Below, piece by piece: positions 1 through 9,319 of a DNA stretch of 64,000 nt. A program made the translations under genes and the position numbers. The notes below the pieces were generated by a model. That model was given only the letters and a program-made list of their open reading frames with translations. It was not told the origin of the DNA and searched no databases. This DNA comes from Rhizobiales bacterium CCH3-A5 (GTDB lineage Bacteria > Pseudomonadota > Alphaproteobacteria > Rhizobiales > Beijerinckiaceae), in assembly GCA_001556025.1 (NCBI GenBank), contig LSIB01000156.1, positions 62,001 through 126,000 on the forward strand. Reading direction: 5' to 3'. Every line of letters starts with the position of its first letter. Within the stretch, counting starts at the first letter, position 1.

Positions 1-364
1 TGGCCATCGCCATCTCGCGGGCAACCTCCTTGCCGAGGCCTTTCACCGTGGGACCGTAGGCGGCGTTCTCCAAGACGCTCATATGCGGGAACAGCGCATA
101 GGACTGGAACACCATCGAGACGTCGCGATCGGCCGCCGAGAGCCGCGTCACGTCCCTGCCGGCGATCAGGATCTGACCCTCGCTGGCGATCTCGAGCCCC
201 GCGATCATGCGCAGGGTCGTGGTCTTGCCGCAGCCCGAGGGGCCAAGCAGCGTCACCAGCTTGCCGGCCTCGATGGCGAAGGAGACGTTGTCGACCGCCG
301 TGACGCTGCCATAGCGCATGGAAACGTTGCGGAACTCGACGGATGCGGGGCCGGCCTTGGTCAA
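1..364 (-). CDS. ABC transporter ATP-binding protein, N-terminal part (cut by window edge)
   Basis: This is the ATPase of the importer whose permease and binding protein lie just upstream in the operon. The visible 121 residues hold Walker A GPSGCGKTT (about residues 41-49) and a Q-loop VFQSYALFPHM (Gln 87); the signature and Walker B lie beyond the left edge. Translation appears to begin at TTG (364-362), which overlaps the permease stop codon (TTGA), the usual sign of translational coupling. The sequence fits the FbpC/PotA/AfuC group of nucleotide-binding proteins. The substrate must be inferred from the neighbours (see the binding protein). Confidence 0.9.
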   Translation of the reverse strand, partial: MTKAGPASVEFRNVSMRYGSVTAVDNVSFAIEAGKLVTLLGPSGCGKTTTLRMIAGLEIASEGQILIAGRDVTRLSAADRDVSMVFQSYALFPHMSVLENAAYGPTVKGLGKEVAREMAMA

Positions 365-2577
365 CTTGCGGCTCCTTGCGCAATGGGCTGGGCGGCCGAG
401 TTGGACAACGCGATGAGTTTGCGCCGGCCGAGCTTTCGCTCGCCGACGCCGAGCTGGATCAGGCCGATGCCGAGCGCCATGACCACGATCAGCACCGAGG
501 AATAGGCGATGGCGAGCCCGAACTCGCCGGCCTCGACGCGGCCGACGATATAGGCGGTGGCGAGGTTGTATTCGGCCGAGACGAGGAAGATCACGGCGCT
601 GACGGCGGTCATCGAGCGCACGAAGGAATAGACCAGCGCCGAGACGATCGCGGGCTTGAGCAGCGGCAGCACGACGCGCCAGAGCGTGGTGAAGGAGCGG
701 GCGCGCAGCGTCGTCGAGGCTTCGTCGAGGCTCTTGTCGATCTGCGACAGGCCGGCGATGCCCGAGCGCACGCCGACAGGCATGTTGCGGAAGACGAAGG
801 CGATGACGAGGATCAGCCCCGTTCCGGTGATCTCGATCGGCGGGACGTTGAAGGCGAGGATGTAGGCGACGCCGATGACGGTGCCTGGAATGGCGAAGGA
901 GAGCATGGTCGCGAATTCGAGCGCGCCGCGCCCGGCGAAGCGCTGCCGGGTCAGCAGATAGGCGGTGATCAGGCCGATCAGAGCCGTCAGCGGGGCGGAG
1001 ATGGCGGCGATCTTGATCGTGGTGAAGAAGGAATCCCAGGCCGCGCCGTCGAAGAACAGTCCGCGGCTCCAGTCGATCGAGAAACCGGTGCGGTAATGCT
1101 CCAGCGTCGGGGTGTAGTCGCGCCCCATCGATTTCACGAAGCCGCCGATCAAAATGACGAGATAGATCACGAAGGTCAGCGCCACCCAGGGCAGGATCAC
1201 GAGGCCGGCAAGCCAGGACACTCGGCGCGGCAGAGGCGTGGGCAGGCCTGAATCGCCCTTGCCGGTCACGGTGGTGTAGGATTTGTCGCCGAGCCAGCGT
1301 TGCTGGATCCAGAACGCGCCGAGCGTGAAGCCGAGCAGGACGATGGCGAGCACCGCCGCCTGGCCCTGATTATGCGAGGCCCCGACGACGGCGAAGAAGA
1401 TCTTGGTCGAGAGCACCTCGTAATTGCCGCCGAGCACCAGCGGATTGCCGAAATCGGCCATGCTCTCGACGAAGCCGAGGAGGAAAGCGTTGGCGATGCC
1501 GGGCCTGAGCAACGGCCAGGTCACTGTGCGAAAGGTCTGCCAGCGTTTTGCGCCGAGCGTCTGGGAGGCTTCCTCCAGGCTCGGGCTGATGCCCTGCACC
1601 ACGCCGATCAGCACCAGGAACGCGATCGGCGCGAAGGCCAGCACCTGCGCCAGCAGGACGCCCGGCAGGCCGTAGATCCAGCGCGAGCGCGGCACCTCGA
1701 ACCATTCATACAGGACGTTCGACAGCAGTCCCGAACGGCCGAAGAGCAGGATCAGCGCCAACCCGATGACGAAGGGCGGGGTGATGATCGGCAGGACGGT
1801 CAGCGCCCGCATCACGCGCTTTCCGGGCATGCCGGTGCGCAGGATCAGGAGCGCGCAGGCAAGCCCGAGCAGCGTGGTGATGACGCCGCACAGCACCGCC
1901 AGCAGCAGCGTGTTCCAGGCCACGCCGCAATTGGTGTTGGCGGTGATGCAGCCGAGCCCCCAGATCGACGAATCGAAGAAGCGGCTGGTGAAGGCCGAGA
2001 AGGCGAAAGCCCCGTTCTGGTCGATCAGGGCGCTTTCGAGGATGGTCGCGACCGGAAAGAAGATGAACAGCCCGATCAGCAGGACGATGACGCCGATCGC
2101 ACTGGTGGTGAAGAGGTCGCCCTTGCAATAGCCGCGATAGGCGAGGCCATGGCAGAACAGCAGCAGCAGCGACAGGATGGCGAGAAAAGCGCCCGCCCCC
2201 ATGCCGGGCTGGCTCGCGCCCGCACCGCCGAGGAGGGCCGCCAGCCACGGCATGCCCTGACCCTTCAGGCCGATGGCGAAGCCCTGCGCGAAGAACAGCG
2301 CCATACCGGCGGCGCCCGCGAGCATGAGCAGGCGCGCGACCGAGGCTTCATCCCGGCGAAACAGCGCGAGCGTCGCCAGCGCGAATGCGAGCCCGACGGG
2401 CAGCAGCCAGGGCGCCTGCCCGGACAGGGCCAGCGCCAGCGCGCTCCCGGCCCGGCCGAAGGGATAGCCCGCCAGCCAGCCGAAGCTGGAAAGCCCGACC
2501 CGCTCGAGCAGGTACCAGGGCAGCAGGCCATAGCCCAGCCACCCCAGAAGCAGCGCGAGCTTCGTCGATCCGCGCAT
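361..2577 (-). CDS. ABC transporter permease, fused two-domain FbpB/AfuB type
   Basis: A 738-residue inner-membrane permease with two binding-protein-dependent transport modules in one chain, as in FbpB/AfuB. Each half has a run of hydrophobic helices and an EAA-type loop that docks the ATPase (for example EEASQTLGAKRWQTF in the first half and DEASTTLRARSFTTLWRV in the second). The N-terminus adds extra hydrophobic segments before the first module. It lies 38 bp after the binding-protein gene and its stop overlaps the ATPase start, so the three form one operon. The family moves ferric iron, thiamine, phosphonates or sugar phosphates; the inositol context favours a phosphorylated polyol, which is inference. 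Confidence 0.9.
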   Translation of the reverse strand: MRGSTKLALLLGWLGYGLLPWYLLERVGLSSFGWLAGYPFGRAGSALALALSGQAPWLLPVGLAFALATLALFRRDEASVARLLMLAGAAGMALFFAQGFAIGLKGQGMPWLAALLGGAGASQPGMGAGAFLAILSLLLLFCHGLAYRGYCKGDLFTTSAIGVIVLLIGLFIFFPVATILESALIDQNGAFAFSAFTSRFFDSSIWGLGCITANTNCGVAWNTLLLAVLCGVITTLLGLACALLILRTGMPGKRVMRALTVLPIITPPFVIGLALILLFGRSGLLSNVLYEWFEVPRSRWIYGLPGVLLAQVLAFAPIAFLVLIGVVQGISPSLEEASQTLGAKRWQTFRTVTWPLLRPGIANAFLLGFVESMADFGNPLVLGGNYEVLSTKIFFAVVGASHNQGQAAVLAIVLLGFTLGAFWIQQRWLGDKSYTTVTGKGDSGLPTPLPRRVSWLAGLVILPWVALTFVIYLVILIGGFVKSMGRDYTPTLEHYRTGFSIDWSRGLFFDGAAWDSFFTTIKIAAISAPLTALIGLITAYLLTRQRFAGRGALEFATMLSFAIPGTVIGVAYILAFNVPPIEITGTGLILVIAFVFRNMPVGVRSGIAGLSQIDKSLDEASTTLRARSFTTLWRVVLPLLKPAIVSALVYSFVRSMTAVSAVIFLVSAEYNLATAYIVGRVEAGEFGLAIAYSSVLIVVMALGIGLIQLGVGERKLGRRKLIALSNSAAQPIAQGAAS

Positions 2578-2615
2578 GGCGGGCGTTCCCGTTGCCGACC
2601 GGACGGACGGACCGA

Positions 2616-3668
2616 CTACTTCGGCAGCACCTTCACCTCACGGTCCCATTTGCTGAGCAGGCGGGTGCGCTCGGCCGACGAGCCGTATTTGGCGAAGTCG
2701 TAGTCGATCAGCTTGACCTCTTCGAGCTTGGGCGCCTGCGGCGGCGGCACGACGCTCCTGTTGGACGGCACCTGATAGGATTTGGCCTGCGTCGCCAGCG
2801 CCTGCGCGGCCGGGGTCAGGGCCCAGTCGTAGAACTTCTTCGCGCTGTCGGGATTGCGCGCGCCCTTAACCATCGACATCGAGCCGATCTCGTAGCCGGT
2901 GCCCTCGCAGGGAGCGACGACCTTCACCGGGCCGCCATCGACGACCATCGTCACCATGTCGTGCATGAAGGTGATGCCGACCGTGGTTTCGCCAAGGCTC
3001 GTCGCCTTGGCGGGGGCCGCGCCCGACTTGGTGTACTGATTGATGTTCTTGTGCAGGGCCTTGAGATAGTCGAAGGCCTTGTCCTCACCCATCAACTGCA
3101 CCAGCGTCGCCAGCAGCGTATAGGAGGTGCCCGACGAGTTGGGATCGGCGACCTGGACCTCGTCCTTGAGATTGGCCTTGATCAGGTCCGCCCAGCATTT
3201 CGGCTCGTCGAGCTTGCGCGAGGCGACCTGCTTCGTGTTGAAGCCGAAGCCGAGCGCGCCGGCGTAGACGCCGACCGTCCTGCCCTTCGACTGCTTCCAC
3301 TGCCGGACCGCCCAATCATGGAGATCGGCGTTGCGCGGGCTCTCATAGGCCTCGGTCAGGCCCTCCTCGGCGGCCTGAAGATGCGGATCGCCGGTGCCGC
3401 CCCACCAGATGTCGCCGCGCGGATTGGACGCCTCGGCCTTGAGCTGGGCATAGGTCTCGCCGGAGCTCTTGCGCGTCATCGAGACCTTGATCCCGGTCTC
3501 CTTCTCGAAGGCCTGCGCCATCGGCCGGCACCATTCCTCCTGCACCGAGCAATAGAGCACGAGCGCGCCTTGCGCCTGCGCGGGCGCGGCTGCGAAGGAA
3601 GCGGTAGCGAGCGCCGCGAGCAGGCCGGATTTGAGCCAGGATGTCGTCTGCTTGGATCGTGCGTGCAT
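2616..3668 (-). CDS. Periplasmic substrate-binding protein, AfuA/FbpA-like
   Basis: A 350-residue exported binding protein. The start was placed at the ATG at 3668, which is preceded by GGGAGG and opens a clear signal peptide ending ...APAQAQ; a start 17 codons upstream lacks these features. After the signal, LVLYCSVQEEWCRPMAQAF and DIWWGGTGDPHLQAAEEGL are typical of the branch that includes AfuA. AfuA was first called an iron-binding protein but is known to bind hexose phosphates. An inositol-monophosphatase gene directly upstream in the same operon and iol genes alongside suggest an inositol phosphate or similar phospho-sugar as ligand. Iron or another anion cannot be excluded from sequence. 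Confidence 0.85.
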   Translation of the reverse strand: MHARSKQTTSWLKSGLLAALATASFAAAPAQAQGALVLYCSVQEEWCRPMAQAFEKETGIKVSMTRKSSGETYAQLKAEASNPRGDIWWGGTGDPHLQAAEEGLTEAYESPRNADLHDWAVRQWKQSKGRTVGVYAGALGFGFNTKQVASRKLDEPKCWADLIKANLKDEVQVADPNSSGTSYTLLATLVQLMGEDKAFDYLKALHKNINQYTKSGAAPAKATSLGETTVGITFMHDMVTMVVDGGPVKVVAPCEGTGYEIGSMSMVKGARNPDSAKKFYDWALTPAAQALATQAKSYQVPSNRSVVPPPQAPKLEEVKLIDYDFAKYGSSAERTRLLSKWDREVKVLPK

Positions 3669-3684
3669 GGTAACCTCCCCGATT

Positions 3685-3698
3685 GAACCGTTTGGTTC
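3685..3698. promoter_or_regulatory. Inverted repeat GAACC-N4-GGTTC upstream of the binding-protein gene
   Basis: A 5-bp inverted repeat with a 4-bp spacer lies in the 91-bp gap between the phosphatase gene and the binding-protein start, 17 bp before that ATG. It could be an operator or a small mRNA hairpin that raises expression of the binding protein relative to upstream genes. It is short, so chance is possible. Confidence 0.3.
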
Positions 3699-3759
3699 TT
3701 GTTGTGATTGACGTGACACTGGGACGACGGGACCTGAAGATCAACGCCTGTCGCGCCAG

Positions 3760-4542
3760 CTAAGTTATTCCTGTCATTTTTTGCAGATCGTGGGCCAGCG
3801 CAGGCGTGCAGCAGAGGATCGGATTGCCCTTGGCGATGCCCGCGCCCGCGAAGAAGTCGTTGATCATTGCGCCGGCTTCCGAGGCGATGACCATGCCCGC
3901 CGCGACGTCCCAGGCGTTGATATGAAGCTCGGCATACGCGTCCGTGCTGCCATTGGCGACATGGCAGAGGCCGAGCGCGCCCGAGCCCGAGCGCTTCATC
4001 GCGGCCCCGGCCCCGTAGATGCGCCCGATGACCGCGATGTAGCGCTCCGCCGGCACGCGGGTCGACCAGCCCAGCTCGATGCAGGCGCGGGCGATGTCGG
4101 CCCCGCCCGAGACCCTGATCCGCTGGCCGTTCAAGGTCGCGCCCTTGCCGCGCCGTCCGGCGTAAACCTCGCCAAGCGCGGGCGCGGCGACGATGCCGAT
4201 CTCGGGCACGCCATGGCGCAGGAAACCGACCGAGATGCACCAGTTGCGGTCGCCGCGGGCGAAGTTCGCGGTGCCGTCGATCGGGTCGATGATCCAGACG
4301 GCCTCGGACGCCTGCCCGCCGCCCTCCTCCCCGATGACCGCGTCCTCGGGGAACATGACGGCGAGACGCTCGCGCAAAAAATCCTCGACCTTGCCGTCGG
4401 CGACGGTGAGCCAGTCCTGCGCGCCCTTCATGGTGACGCCGAGGCTGTCGCTTTTGTTGAAGTAATCCAGCGCCATCACGGCGGCCTCGCTGACGAGGCC
4501 GAGCACGGCGTAATGGCGCAGTTCGAGTTCGGCGGGCGACAT
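3760..4542 (-). CDS. Inositol monophosphatase family protein
   Basis: A 260-residue Mg2+-dependent phosphatase of the IMPase/SuhB/HisN/CysQ superfamily. Metal-binding motifs are complete: GEE near residue 71, WIIDPIDGTANF near 83-94, and the C-terminal INAWDVAAG. There is no signal peptide, so it acts in the cytoplasm. It sits 2 bp after the IolG-like gene and 91 bp before the ABC binding-protein gene on the same strand. That placement is what one expects if a phosphorylated cyclitol is imported intact and dephosphorylated before entering the iol pathway. Histidinol-phosphatase or PAP-phosphatase activity is a possible alternative within the family. Confidence 0.9.
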   Translation of the reverse strand: MSPAELELRHYAVLGLVSEAAVMALDYFNKSDSLGVTMKGAQDWLTVADGKVEDFLRERLAVMFPEDAVIGEEGGGQASEAVWIIDPIDGTANFARGDRNWCISVGFLRHGVPEIGIVAAPALGEVYAGRRGKGATLNGQRIRVSGGADIARACIELGWSTRVPAERYIAVIGRIYGAGAAMKRSGSGALGLCHVANGSTDAYAELHINAWDVAAGMVIASEAGAMINDFFAGAGIAKGNPILCCTPALAHDLQKMTGIT

Positions 4543-4544
4543 GG

Positions 4545-5543
4545 TCAGATCGCCTCCAGCGCGACGGCGACGGGCTTGCCGGTCCGCGCCGACTCGGTGG
4601 CGGCGTCGGCGAGGATCTGGGCCTTGAGGCCATCGAGTCCCGTCGGCATCGGGGCCTTGCCGCCCTTGCAGGCGGTGACGAAGGCGTCGAGCTCGAGGCG
4701 GTAGGCGGCGGCATAACGCTCAAGGAAGAATTTCTGCACCGGATCGGCGTGGAAGCCCTTCGCGGTGGCGATCTCGACCGTCGTCTCGTGGATATTGCCG
4801 GCGCGCAGCATGCCGGCCGAGCCATGGACCTCGATGCGCTGGTCATAGCCATAGGATGCGCGACGCGAATTCGAGATCTGCGCGATCTTGCCCGAGGCCG
4901 TCTTCATCAGCACGGCGGCGGTGTCGACGTCGCCGGCCTCGCCGATCGCCTTGTCGACCAGCGCCGAGCCGAGCGCGAAAACCTCGACCGGCTCTTCGGC
5001 CAGGAGGAAGCGCGCCATGTCGAAATCATGGATCATCATGTCGCGAAAGAGCCCACCCGAACGCTTCACATAGTCGACCGGCGGGGGAGCCGGATCGCGC
5101 GAGATCACGCTGACGATCTCGATCGCGCCGGCCTCGCCTGCACGCAAACGGGCTTCGAGTGCGGCGAAATTCGGATCGAAGCGGCGGTTGAAGCCGATCA
5201 TCAGCGGCTTGCCGGATCTGTCCACCGTGGCGAGGCAGGCCCTGATGCGGGCGGCATCCAGATCGACCGGCTTTTCGCAGAACACCGCCTTGCCGGCCGC
5301 AACGGCGGCCTCGATCAGATCGGCGTGGGTGTCGGTCGGTGTGCAGATCAGGATCGCGTCGATGGCGGCGTCTGCGAGGATGGCGTCCACCGTCGCGACC
5401 TCGGCCCCGGCCGCAAGCGCCAGCGAGTCGGCGGCCTCAGCCGACGCATCCGCCACCGCGACCAGCACCGTGTCAGTGCGCGCGGCGACGTTCAGCCCGT
5501 GAATCCGGCCGATCCGTCCCGCTCCCAGCAATCCAAACCGCAT
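4545..5543 (-). CDS. iolG: Inositol 2-dehydrogenase (Gfo/Idh/MocA family)
   Basis: A 332-residue NAD-dependent dehydrogenase predicted to oxidise myo-inositol (or a close isomer) to 2-keto-myo-inositol, the first iol step. It has the N-terminal Rossmann fold (GLLGAGRIGRIHGLN), the family motif EKPVDLD, GFNRRFDPNF, and the inositol-dehydrogenase-type stretch GGLFRDMMIHDFDMARFL holding the catalytic Asp/His. It lies in a minus-strand operon with an SDR upstream and the phosphatase 2 bp downstream, and diverges from iolDEB. Substrate choice among inositol isomers cannot be fixed from sequence. Confidence 0.88.
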   Translation of the reverse strand: MRFGLLGAGRIGRIHGLNVAARTDTVLVAVADASAEAADSLALAAGAEVATVDAILADAAIDAILICTPTDTHADLIEAAVAAGKAVFCEKPVDLDAARIRACLATVDRSGKPLMIGFNRRFDPNFAALEARLRAGEAGAIEIVSVISRDPAPPPVDYVKRSGGLFRDMMIHDFDMARFLLAEEPVEVFALGSALVDKAIGEAGDVDTAAVLMKTASGKIAQISNSRRASYGYDQRIEVHGSAGMLRAGNIHETTVEIATAKGFHADPVQKFFLERYAAAYRLELDAFVTACKGGKAPMPTGLDGLKAQILADAATESARTGKPVAVALEAI

Positions 5544-5576
5544 CGTCGTCGTCAGTCCCGTCTGTGCTCGGTTGTG

Positions 5577-6389
5577 TCAGTCATGCGCGCCGAGGATGGA
5601 TTGGTCGAAATCGATGTTCGCGCCCGTCATCAATCCCGATTCCGTCGAGGCGAGATAGGCGACAGCCTTGGCGACCTCGCGCGGGTCGATCAGCCGGCCG
5701 AAGGGCTGCGATTTCACTGCCTCATCGAGCCAGCCATCCTGCGCGCCATGGCGCAGCTTCATGATGGCGTCCTCGCCCGGCGTCGCCATCCAGCCGATAT
5801 TGAGGCCGTTGACGCGGATGCGGTCCTTCAGGAGTCCGTAGGCGACGTTCTTCGTCAGCGTCGCCAGCGCGCCCTTGGAGACGCTGTAGGCGGTGAGGAA
5901 GGGTTGGCCGCCATGGGCCGACATGGACTGGATGTTGACGATCGCGCCGGCGATGGCCTGCCGCCGCATCAGCGCGGCCGCGCCTTGAATCAGGAAGAAG
6001 GGCGCGCGCAGATTGACGCCCATGATGCGCTCGTAAAGCTCGGGCGAGGTGTCGAGGATGGAGCCCCGGTCGGTGTCGCCCGCCGCGTTGACGAGAATGT
6101 CGAGCCGGCCGAAAGCGGCCTCGGCCGCCGGCACGATGCCTTTTACCGCGTCGAGATCGGCAAGATCGGCGGCACGGAAGACCGCCTTGCAGGACGTCGT
6201 TGTCAGCGACGCCGCGACGGCTTCGCCACGCTCCACGTTGCGCCCGGTCAGCAGCAGGCCGGCGATGCCCCGGCTAGCGAATTCGCGCGCGATCGCCTCG
6301 CCCACCCCCTGGCTGCCGCCGGTGACGATGGCGACTTTGTCGGCGAGATCGCGGCTGAATGACTCGGCTGTCGCGGCTTGGCCCTGCAC
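5577..6389 (-). CDS. SDR family oxidoreductase in the inositol locus
   Basis: A 270-residue short-chain dehydrogenase starting at GTG. It has the cofactor motif TGGSQGVG, the NAAG motif, and the catalytic Ser and Tyr-x-x-x-Lys (SMSAHGGQPFLTAYSVSK). It is the first gene of the minus-strand iol operon, 33 bp before iolG and facing iolD across a short divergent promoter region. Its place suggests a second cyclitol or keto-cyclitol oxidoreductase, for example for another inositol isomer or its O-methyl derivative; the substrate is not visible in the sequence. Confidence 0.85.
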   Translation of the reverse strand: MQGQAATAESFSRDLADKVAIVTGGSQGVGEAIAREFASRGIAGLLLTGRNVERGEAVAASLTTTSCKAVFRAADLADLDAVKGIVPAAEAAFGRLDILVNAAGDTDRGSILDTSPELYERIMGVNLRAPFFLIQGAAALMRRQAIAGAIVNIQSMSAHGGQPFLTAYSVSKGALATLTKNVAYGLLKDRIRVNGLNIGWMATPGEDAIMKLRHGAQDGWLDEAVKSQPFGRLIDPREVAKAVAYLASTESGLMTGANIDFDQSILGAHD

Positions 6390-6481
6390 TGCGACGCACC
6401 CTCTTTCGATGAGAGTCTGATATGGATCGATTCGCGGCGGAAAGCGACAGCGCTCGCCCGCTCACATGGCCGAACGGTCTA

Positions 6482-6513
6482 CCCGGAGATCGGTTGCCGG
6501 CCCGATCTCCGGG
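6482..6513. promoter_or_regulatory. Hairpin in the divergent iol promoter region, upstream of iolD
   Basis: An 11-bp perfect inverted repeat, CCCGGAGATCG and its complement, with a 10-bp loop. It ends 36 bp before the chosen iolD start, between the SDR and iolD genes, which diverge. It could be an attenuator-like leader hairpin for iolDEB or a regulator site. An alternative upstream iolD start at 6466 would place it inside coding sequence, which I consider less likely. Confidence 0.35.
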
Positions 6514-6549
6514 AGCTTGCCGGCCACGGCGCAGGCGAGGGACCAGGAC

Positions 6550-8388
6550 ATGGCCACGATCAGGCTCACCATGGCGCAGGCGCTGGTGAAGGCGCTCTCC
6601 GCCCAGAGAACCGTCATCGCCGACGAGATGCTGCCGCTGTTCGCAGGGGTCTGGGCAATCTTCGGCCATGGCAATGTCGCGGGGCTGGGCGAGGCGTTGC
6701 ATGGCGCGCGCGAGCCGCTGCCGACCTTCCGCGCCCATAACGAGCAGGCGATGGCGCATGCGGCGATCGCCTTCGCAAAGGCCTCGCGGCGGCGGCGGAT
6801 GATGGCGGTGACGAGCTCAATCGGCCCCGGCGCGACTAATATGGTCACGGCGGCGGCCGTCGCCCATGTCAACCGGCTGCCGCTGCTGCTGCTGCCGGGC
6901 GATGTCTTCGCCGGCCGCCGGCCCGACCCGGTGCTGCAGCAGATCGAGGATTTCGGCGACGGCACAGTCTCGGCCAATGACTGCTTCCGCCCCGTCTCGC
7001 GCTATTTCGACCGGCTGACGCGGCCCGAGCAACTGATCCCGGCCTTCGAGCGCACCATGGCGGTTTTGACCGACCCGGCCGAATGCGGGCCGGTGACGCT
7101 GGCGCTGTGCCAGGACGTGCAGGCCGAAGCCTTCGATTATCCGGAGAGTTTCTTCGCGGAGCGGATATGGACTGCGCGCCGCCAGCGGCCCGACGAGGCC
7201 GAGGTTGTGACGGCCGCGACGCTGCTGAAAGCTGCCAGGAAGCCCTTCGTCATCGTCGGCGGCGGCGTTCTGTACAGCGAGGCCGAGACCGAACTGCTGG
7301 CCTTCTGCGAGCGCCACGGCATTCCCGCAGGCGAAACCCAAGGAGGCAAGAGCGCCCTGCCCTCCGGCAATCGGCTCAATCTCGGCGCGATCGGCGTCAC
7401 CGGCACGGCAGCGGCCAATGCGATGGCAGCCGAGGCCGACGTCGTGCTCGCGGTCGGCACGCGCCTGCAGGATTTCACCACGGGCTCCTGGGCGCTTTTC
7501 GCCAATCCGGAGTGCCGGATCGTGGGGCTGAACGTGCAGGCTTTCGACTCGGCCAAGCACCGCGCGCAGGCGCTGGTCTGCGATGCGCGTGCCGGCCTCG
7601 CCGAATTGACGGCCGCGCTGGGCGATCATGCGGCTCCGGCGGCATGGACGGCGAAGGCGGAGGCCGCGCGGACCGACTGGCTCGCCACGGCCGCGCGCCA
7701 TACCGACGCCAGCAACGCGGCGCTGCCGAGCGATGCGCAGGTGGTCGGCAGCGTGCAGCGCTGGAGCAAACCCTCGGACGTCGTGCTGTGCGCGGCCGGC
7801 GGACTGCCCGGTGAATTGCACAAGCTCTGGCAAGCCGGCGCTGCCGGCGGCTACCACATGGAATATGGCTATTCCTGCATGGGCTACGAGATCGCCGGCG
7901 GGCTCGGCGTCAAGATGGCGGACCCGGCCCGCGAGGTCGTCGTCATGGTCGGCGACGGCTCCTATCTGATGATGAACTCCGAGATCGCCACCTCGGTGAT
8001 GCTCGGGCTGAAGCTCACCATCGTCCTACTCGACAATCGCGGCTTCGGCTGCATCAACCGATTGCAGGCCGCGACGGGCGGCGCAGCCTTCAACAACCTG
8101 CTCATTGATGCCCGCCACGAGACGCTGCCGGACATCGACTTCGCGGCGCATGCGGCGTCGCTCGGAGCGGTGTCGCGCACAGTGTCGTCGCTGGCGGAGC
8201 TGGAGGCGGCACTGGCAGAGAGCCGTAGCGACACGCGCACCAGCGTCGTCGTCATCGACACCGATCCCGCAATCTCGACCGACGCCGGCGGGCATTGGTG
8301 GGATGTGGCGGTGCCGGAGGTGTCGGTTCGGCAAGAGGTCGAGGCCGCCCGCAAACGCTATGACAAAGCGCTCAAGGCGCTCGACTGA
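6550..8388 (+). CDS. iolD: 3D-(3,5/4)-trihydroxycyclohexane-1,2-dione hydrolase
   Basis: A 612-residue thiamine-diphosphate enzyme that opens the ring of the diketo intermediate in inositol breakdown. The N-terminal domain carries RLTMAQALVKAL and the catalytic-glutamate region FRAHNEQAMAHAA; the C-terminal domain carries the cofactor motif GDGSYLMMNSEIATS followed by LLDNRGFGCINRLQ. The ATG at 6550 was preferred over one at 6466: conserved similarity begins there and the length then matches the family. It leads the plus-strand set iolD-iolE-iolB, with 17 bp to iolE. Confidence 0.95.
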   Translation: MATIRLTMAQALVKALSAQRTVIADEMLPLFAGVWAIFGHGNVAGLGEALHGAREPLPTFRAHNEQAMAHAAIAFAKASRRRRMMAVTSSIGPGATNMVTAAAVAHVNRLPLLLLPGDVFAGRRPDPVLQQIEDFGDGTVSANDCFRPVSRYFDRLTRPEQLIPAFERTMAVLTDPAECGPVTLALCQDVQAEAFDYPESFFAERIWTARRQRPDEAEVVTAATLLKAARKPFVIVGGGVLYSEAETELLAFCERHGIPAGETQGGKSALPSGNRLNLGAIGVTGTAAANAMAAEADVVLAVGTRLQDFTTGSWALFANPECRIVGLNVQAFDSAKHRAQALVCDARAGLAELTAALGDHAAPAAWTAKAEAARTDWLATAARHTDASNAALPSDAQVVGSVQRWSKPSDVVLCAAGGLPGELHKLWQAGAAGGYHMEYGYSCMGYEIAGGLGVKMADPAREVVVMVGDGSYLMMNSEIATSVMLGLKLTIVLLDNRGFGCINRLQAATGGAAFNNLLIDARHETLPDIDFAAHAASLGAVSRTVSSLAELEAALAESRSDTRTSVVVIDTDPAISTDAGGHWWDVAVPEVSVRQEVEAARKRYDKALKALD

Positions 8389-8405
8389 TCCCGGAGACCC
8401 ACACC

Positions 8406-9305
8406 ATGCCCATCCGCATCGGCGCCAACCCTATCGGCTGGTCGAACGACGACCTGCAGGAGATCGGGGGCGCGACGTCGCTCGAAACCTGCCTCGCCGA
8501 GGCGAAGGAGGCCGGCTTTACCGGCATGGAGCTCGGCCACAAATTTCCGCGCGAGCCCAAGGCGCTGAAGGCGGCGCTCGATCCCTTCGGAATGGCCTGC
8601 ATCTCGGGCTGGTACTCGGCCGAACTGCTGCTGCGCGACGCTGAGGCCGAGATGCAAACCTTGCGGCCGCATCTCGATCTGCTCAAGGCGATGGGGTCCA
8701 ATGTGCTCGTCTTCGCCGAGACCTCGAACGCGATCCATGGCGACCGCACGAAGCCGCTCTCGCGGCGGCCGGTGCTGGCGCAGGGCGAGTGGGCGCGGTT
8801 CGGCGAACGCATGACCCAGGTCGCCGAGCGCACGCTGAGCGAAGGGGTGCGGCTGGTCTACCACCTCCATATGGGCACGGTCGTCGAGAGCGGGGACGAC
8901 ATCGACGCGCTGATGGGCGCGACCGGCGACGCCGTCCACCTCCTGCTCGACACCGGCCACGCCACCTGGGGCGGGACAGACCCAGCAGCATTGGCGGCGC
9001 GCTATCGCTCCCGCATCAGCCACGTCCATGCCAAGGACGTCCGAAAATCCGTGATGGAGCAGGCCCGCGCCGAGGACTGGAGTTTTCTCGACGCGGTGCT
9101 CGGCAGGGGCAGGGAGCTTGGCGTCTACACCGTACCGGGCGACGGGATGGTGGATTATCCGGCCGTGTTCAGGGCGCTTCCGGGCTATTCCGGCTGGGTG
9201 GTCGTCGAGGCCGAGCAGGATCCCGAAAAGGCCCACCCGTTGACCTATGCCAAGAAGGGCGTCGCCCATCTGCGCGCCAGCCTGAAGGAGGCCGGCCTCG
9301 CCTGA
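8406..9305 (+). CDS. iolE: Inosose dehydratase (2-keto-myo-inositol dehydratase)
   Basis: A 299-residue TIM-barrel protein of the xylose-isomerase-like superfamily. It removes water from 2-keto-myo-inositol to give the trihydroxycyclohexanedione that IolD hydrolyses. Hallmarks are the N-terminal IGANPIGWSNDDLQEIGG, metal-site residues in LVYHLHMGTVVES and LLLDTGHATWGG, and HVHAKDVRKSV. A good ribosome site (CCGGAGACC) precedes the ATG. It lies between iolD and iolB with short gaps, consistent with one transcript. Confidence 0.95.
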   Translation: MPIRIGANPIGWSNDDLQEIGGATSLETCLAEAKEAGFTGMELGHKFPREPKALKAALDPFGMACISGWYSAELLLRDAEAEMQTLRPHLDLLKAMGSNVLVFAETSNAIHGDRTKPLSRRPVLAQGEWARFGERMTQVAERTLSEGVRLVYHLHMGTVVESGDDIDALMGATGDAVHLLLDTGHATWGGTDPAALAARYRSRISHVHAKDVRKSVMEQARAEDWSFLDAVLGRGRELGVYTVPGDGMVDYPAVFRALPGYSGWVVVEAEQDPEKAHPLTYAKKGVAHLRASLKEAGLA

Positions 9306-9319
9306 GACCGGAGGACGCC

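Noticed and set aside
2616..3668. Annotation as a ferric-iron-binding protein
   Set aside because: Homology to FbpA alone does not show iron binding; the AfuA-like motifs and the phosphatase/iol context argue for a phosphorylated sugar or cyclitol.
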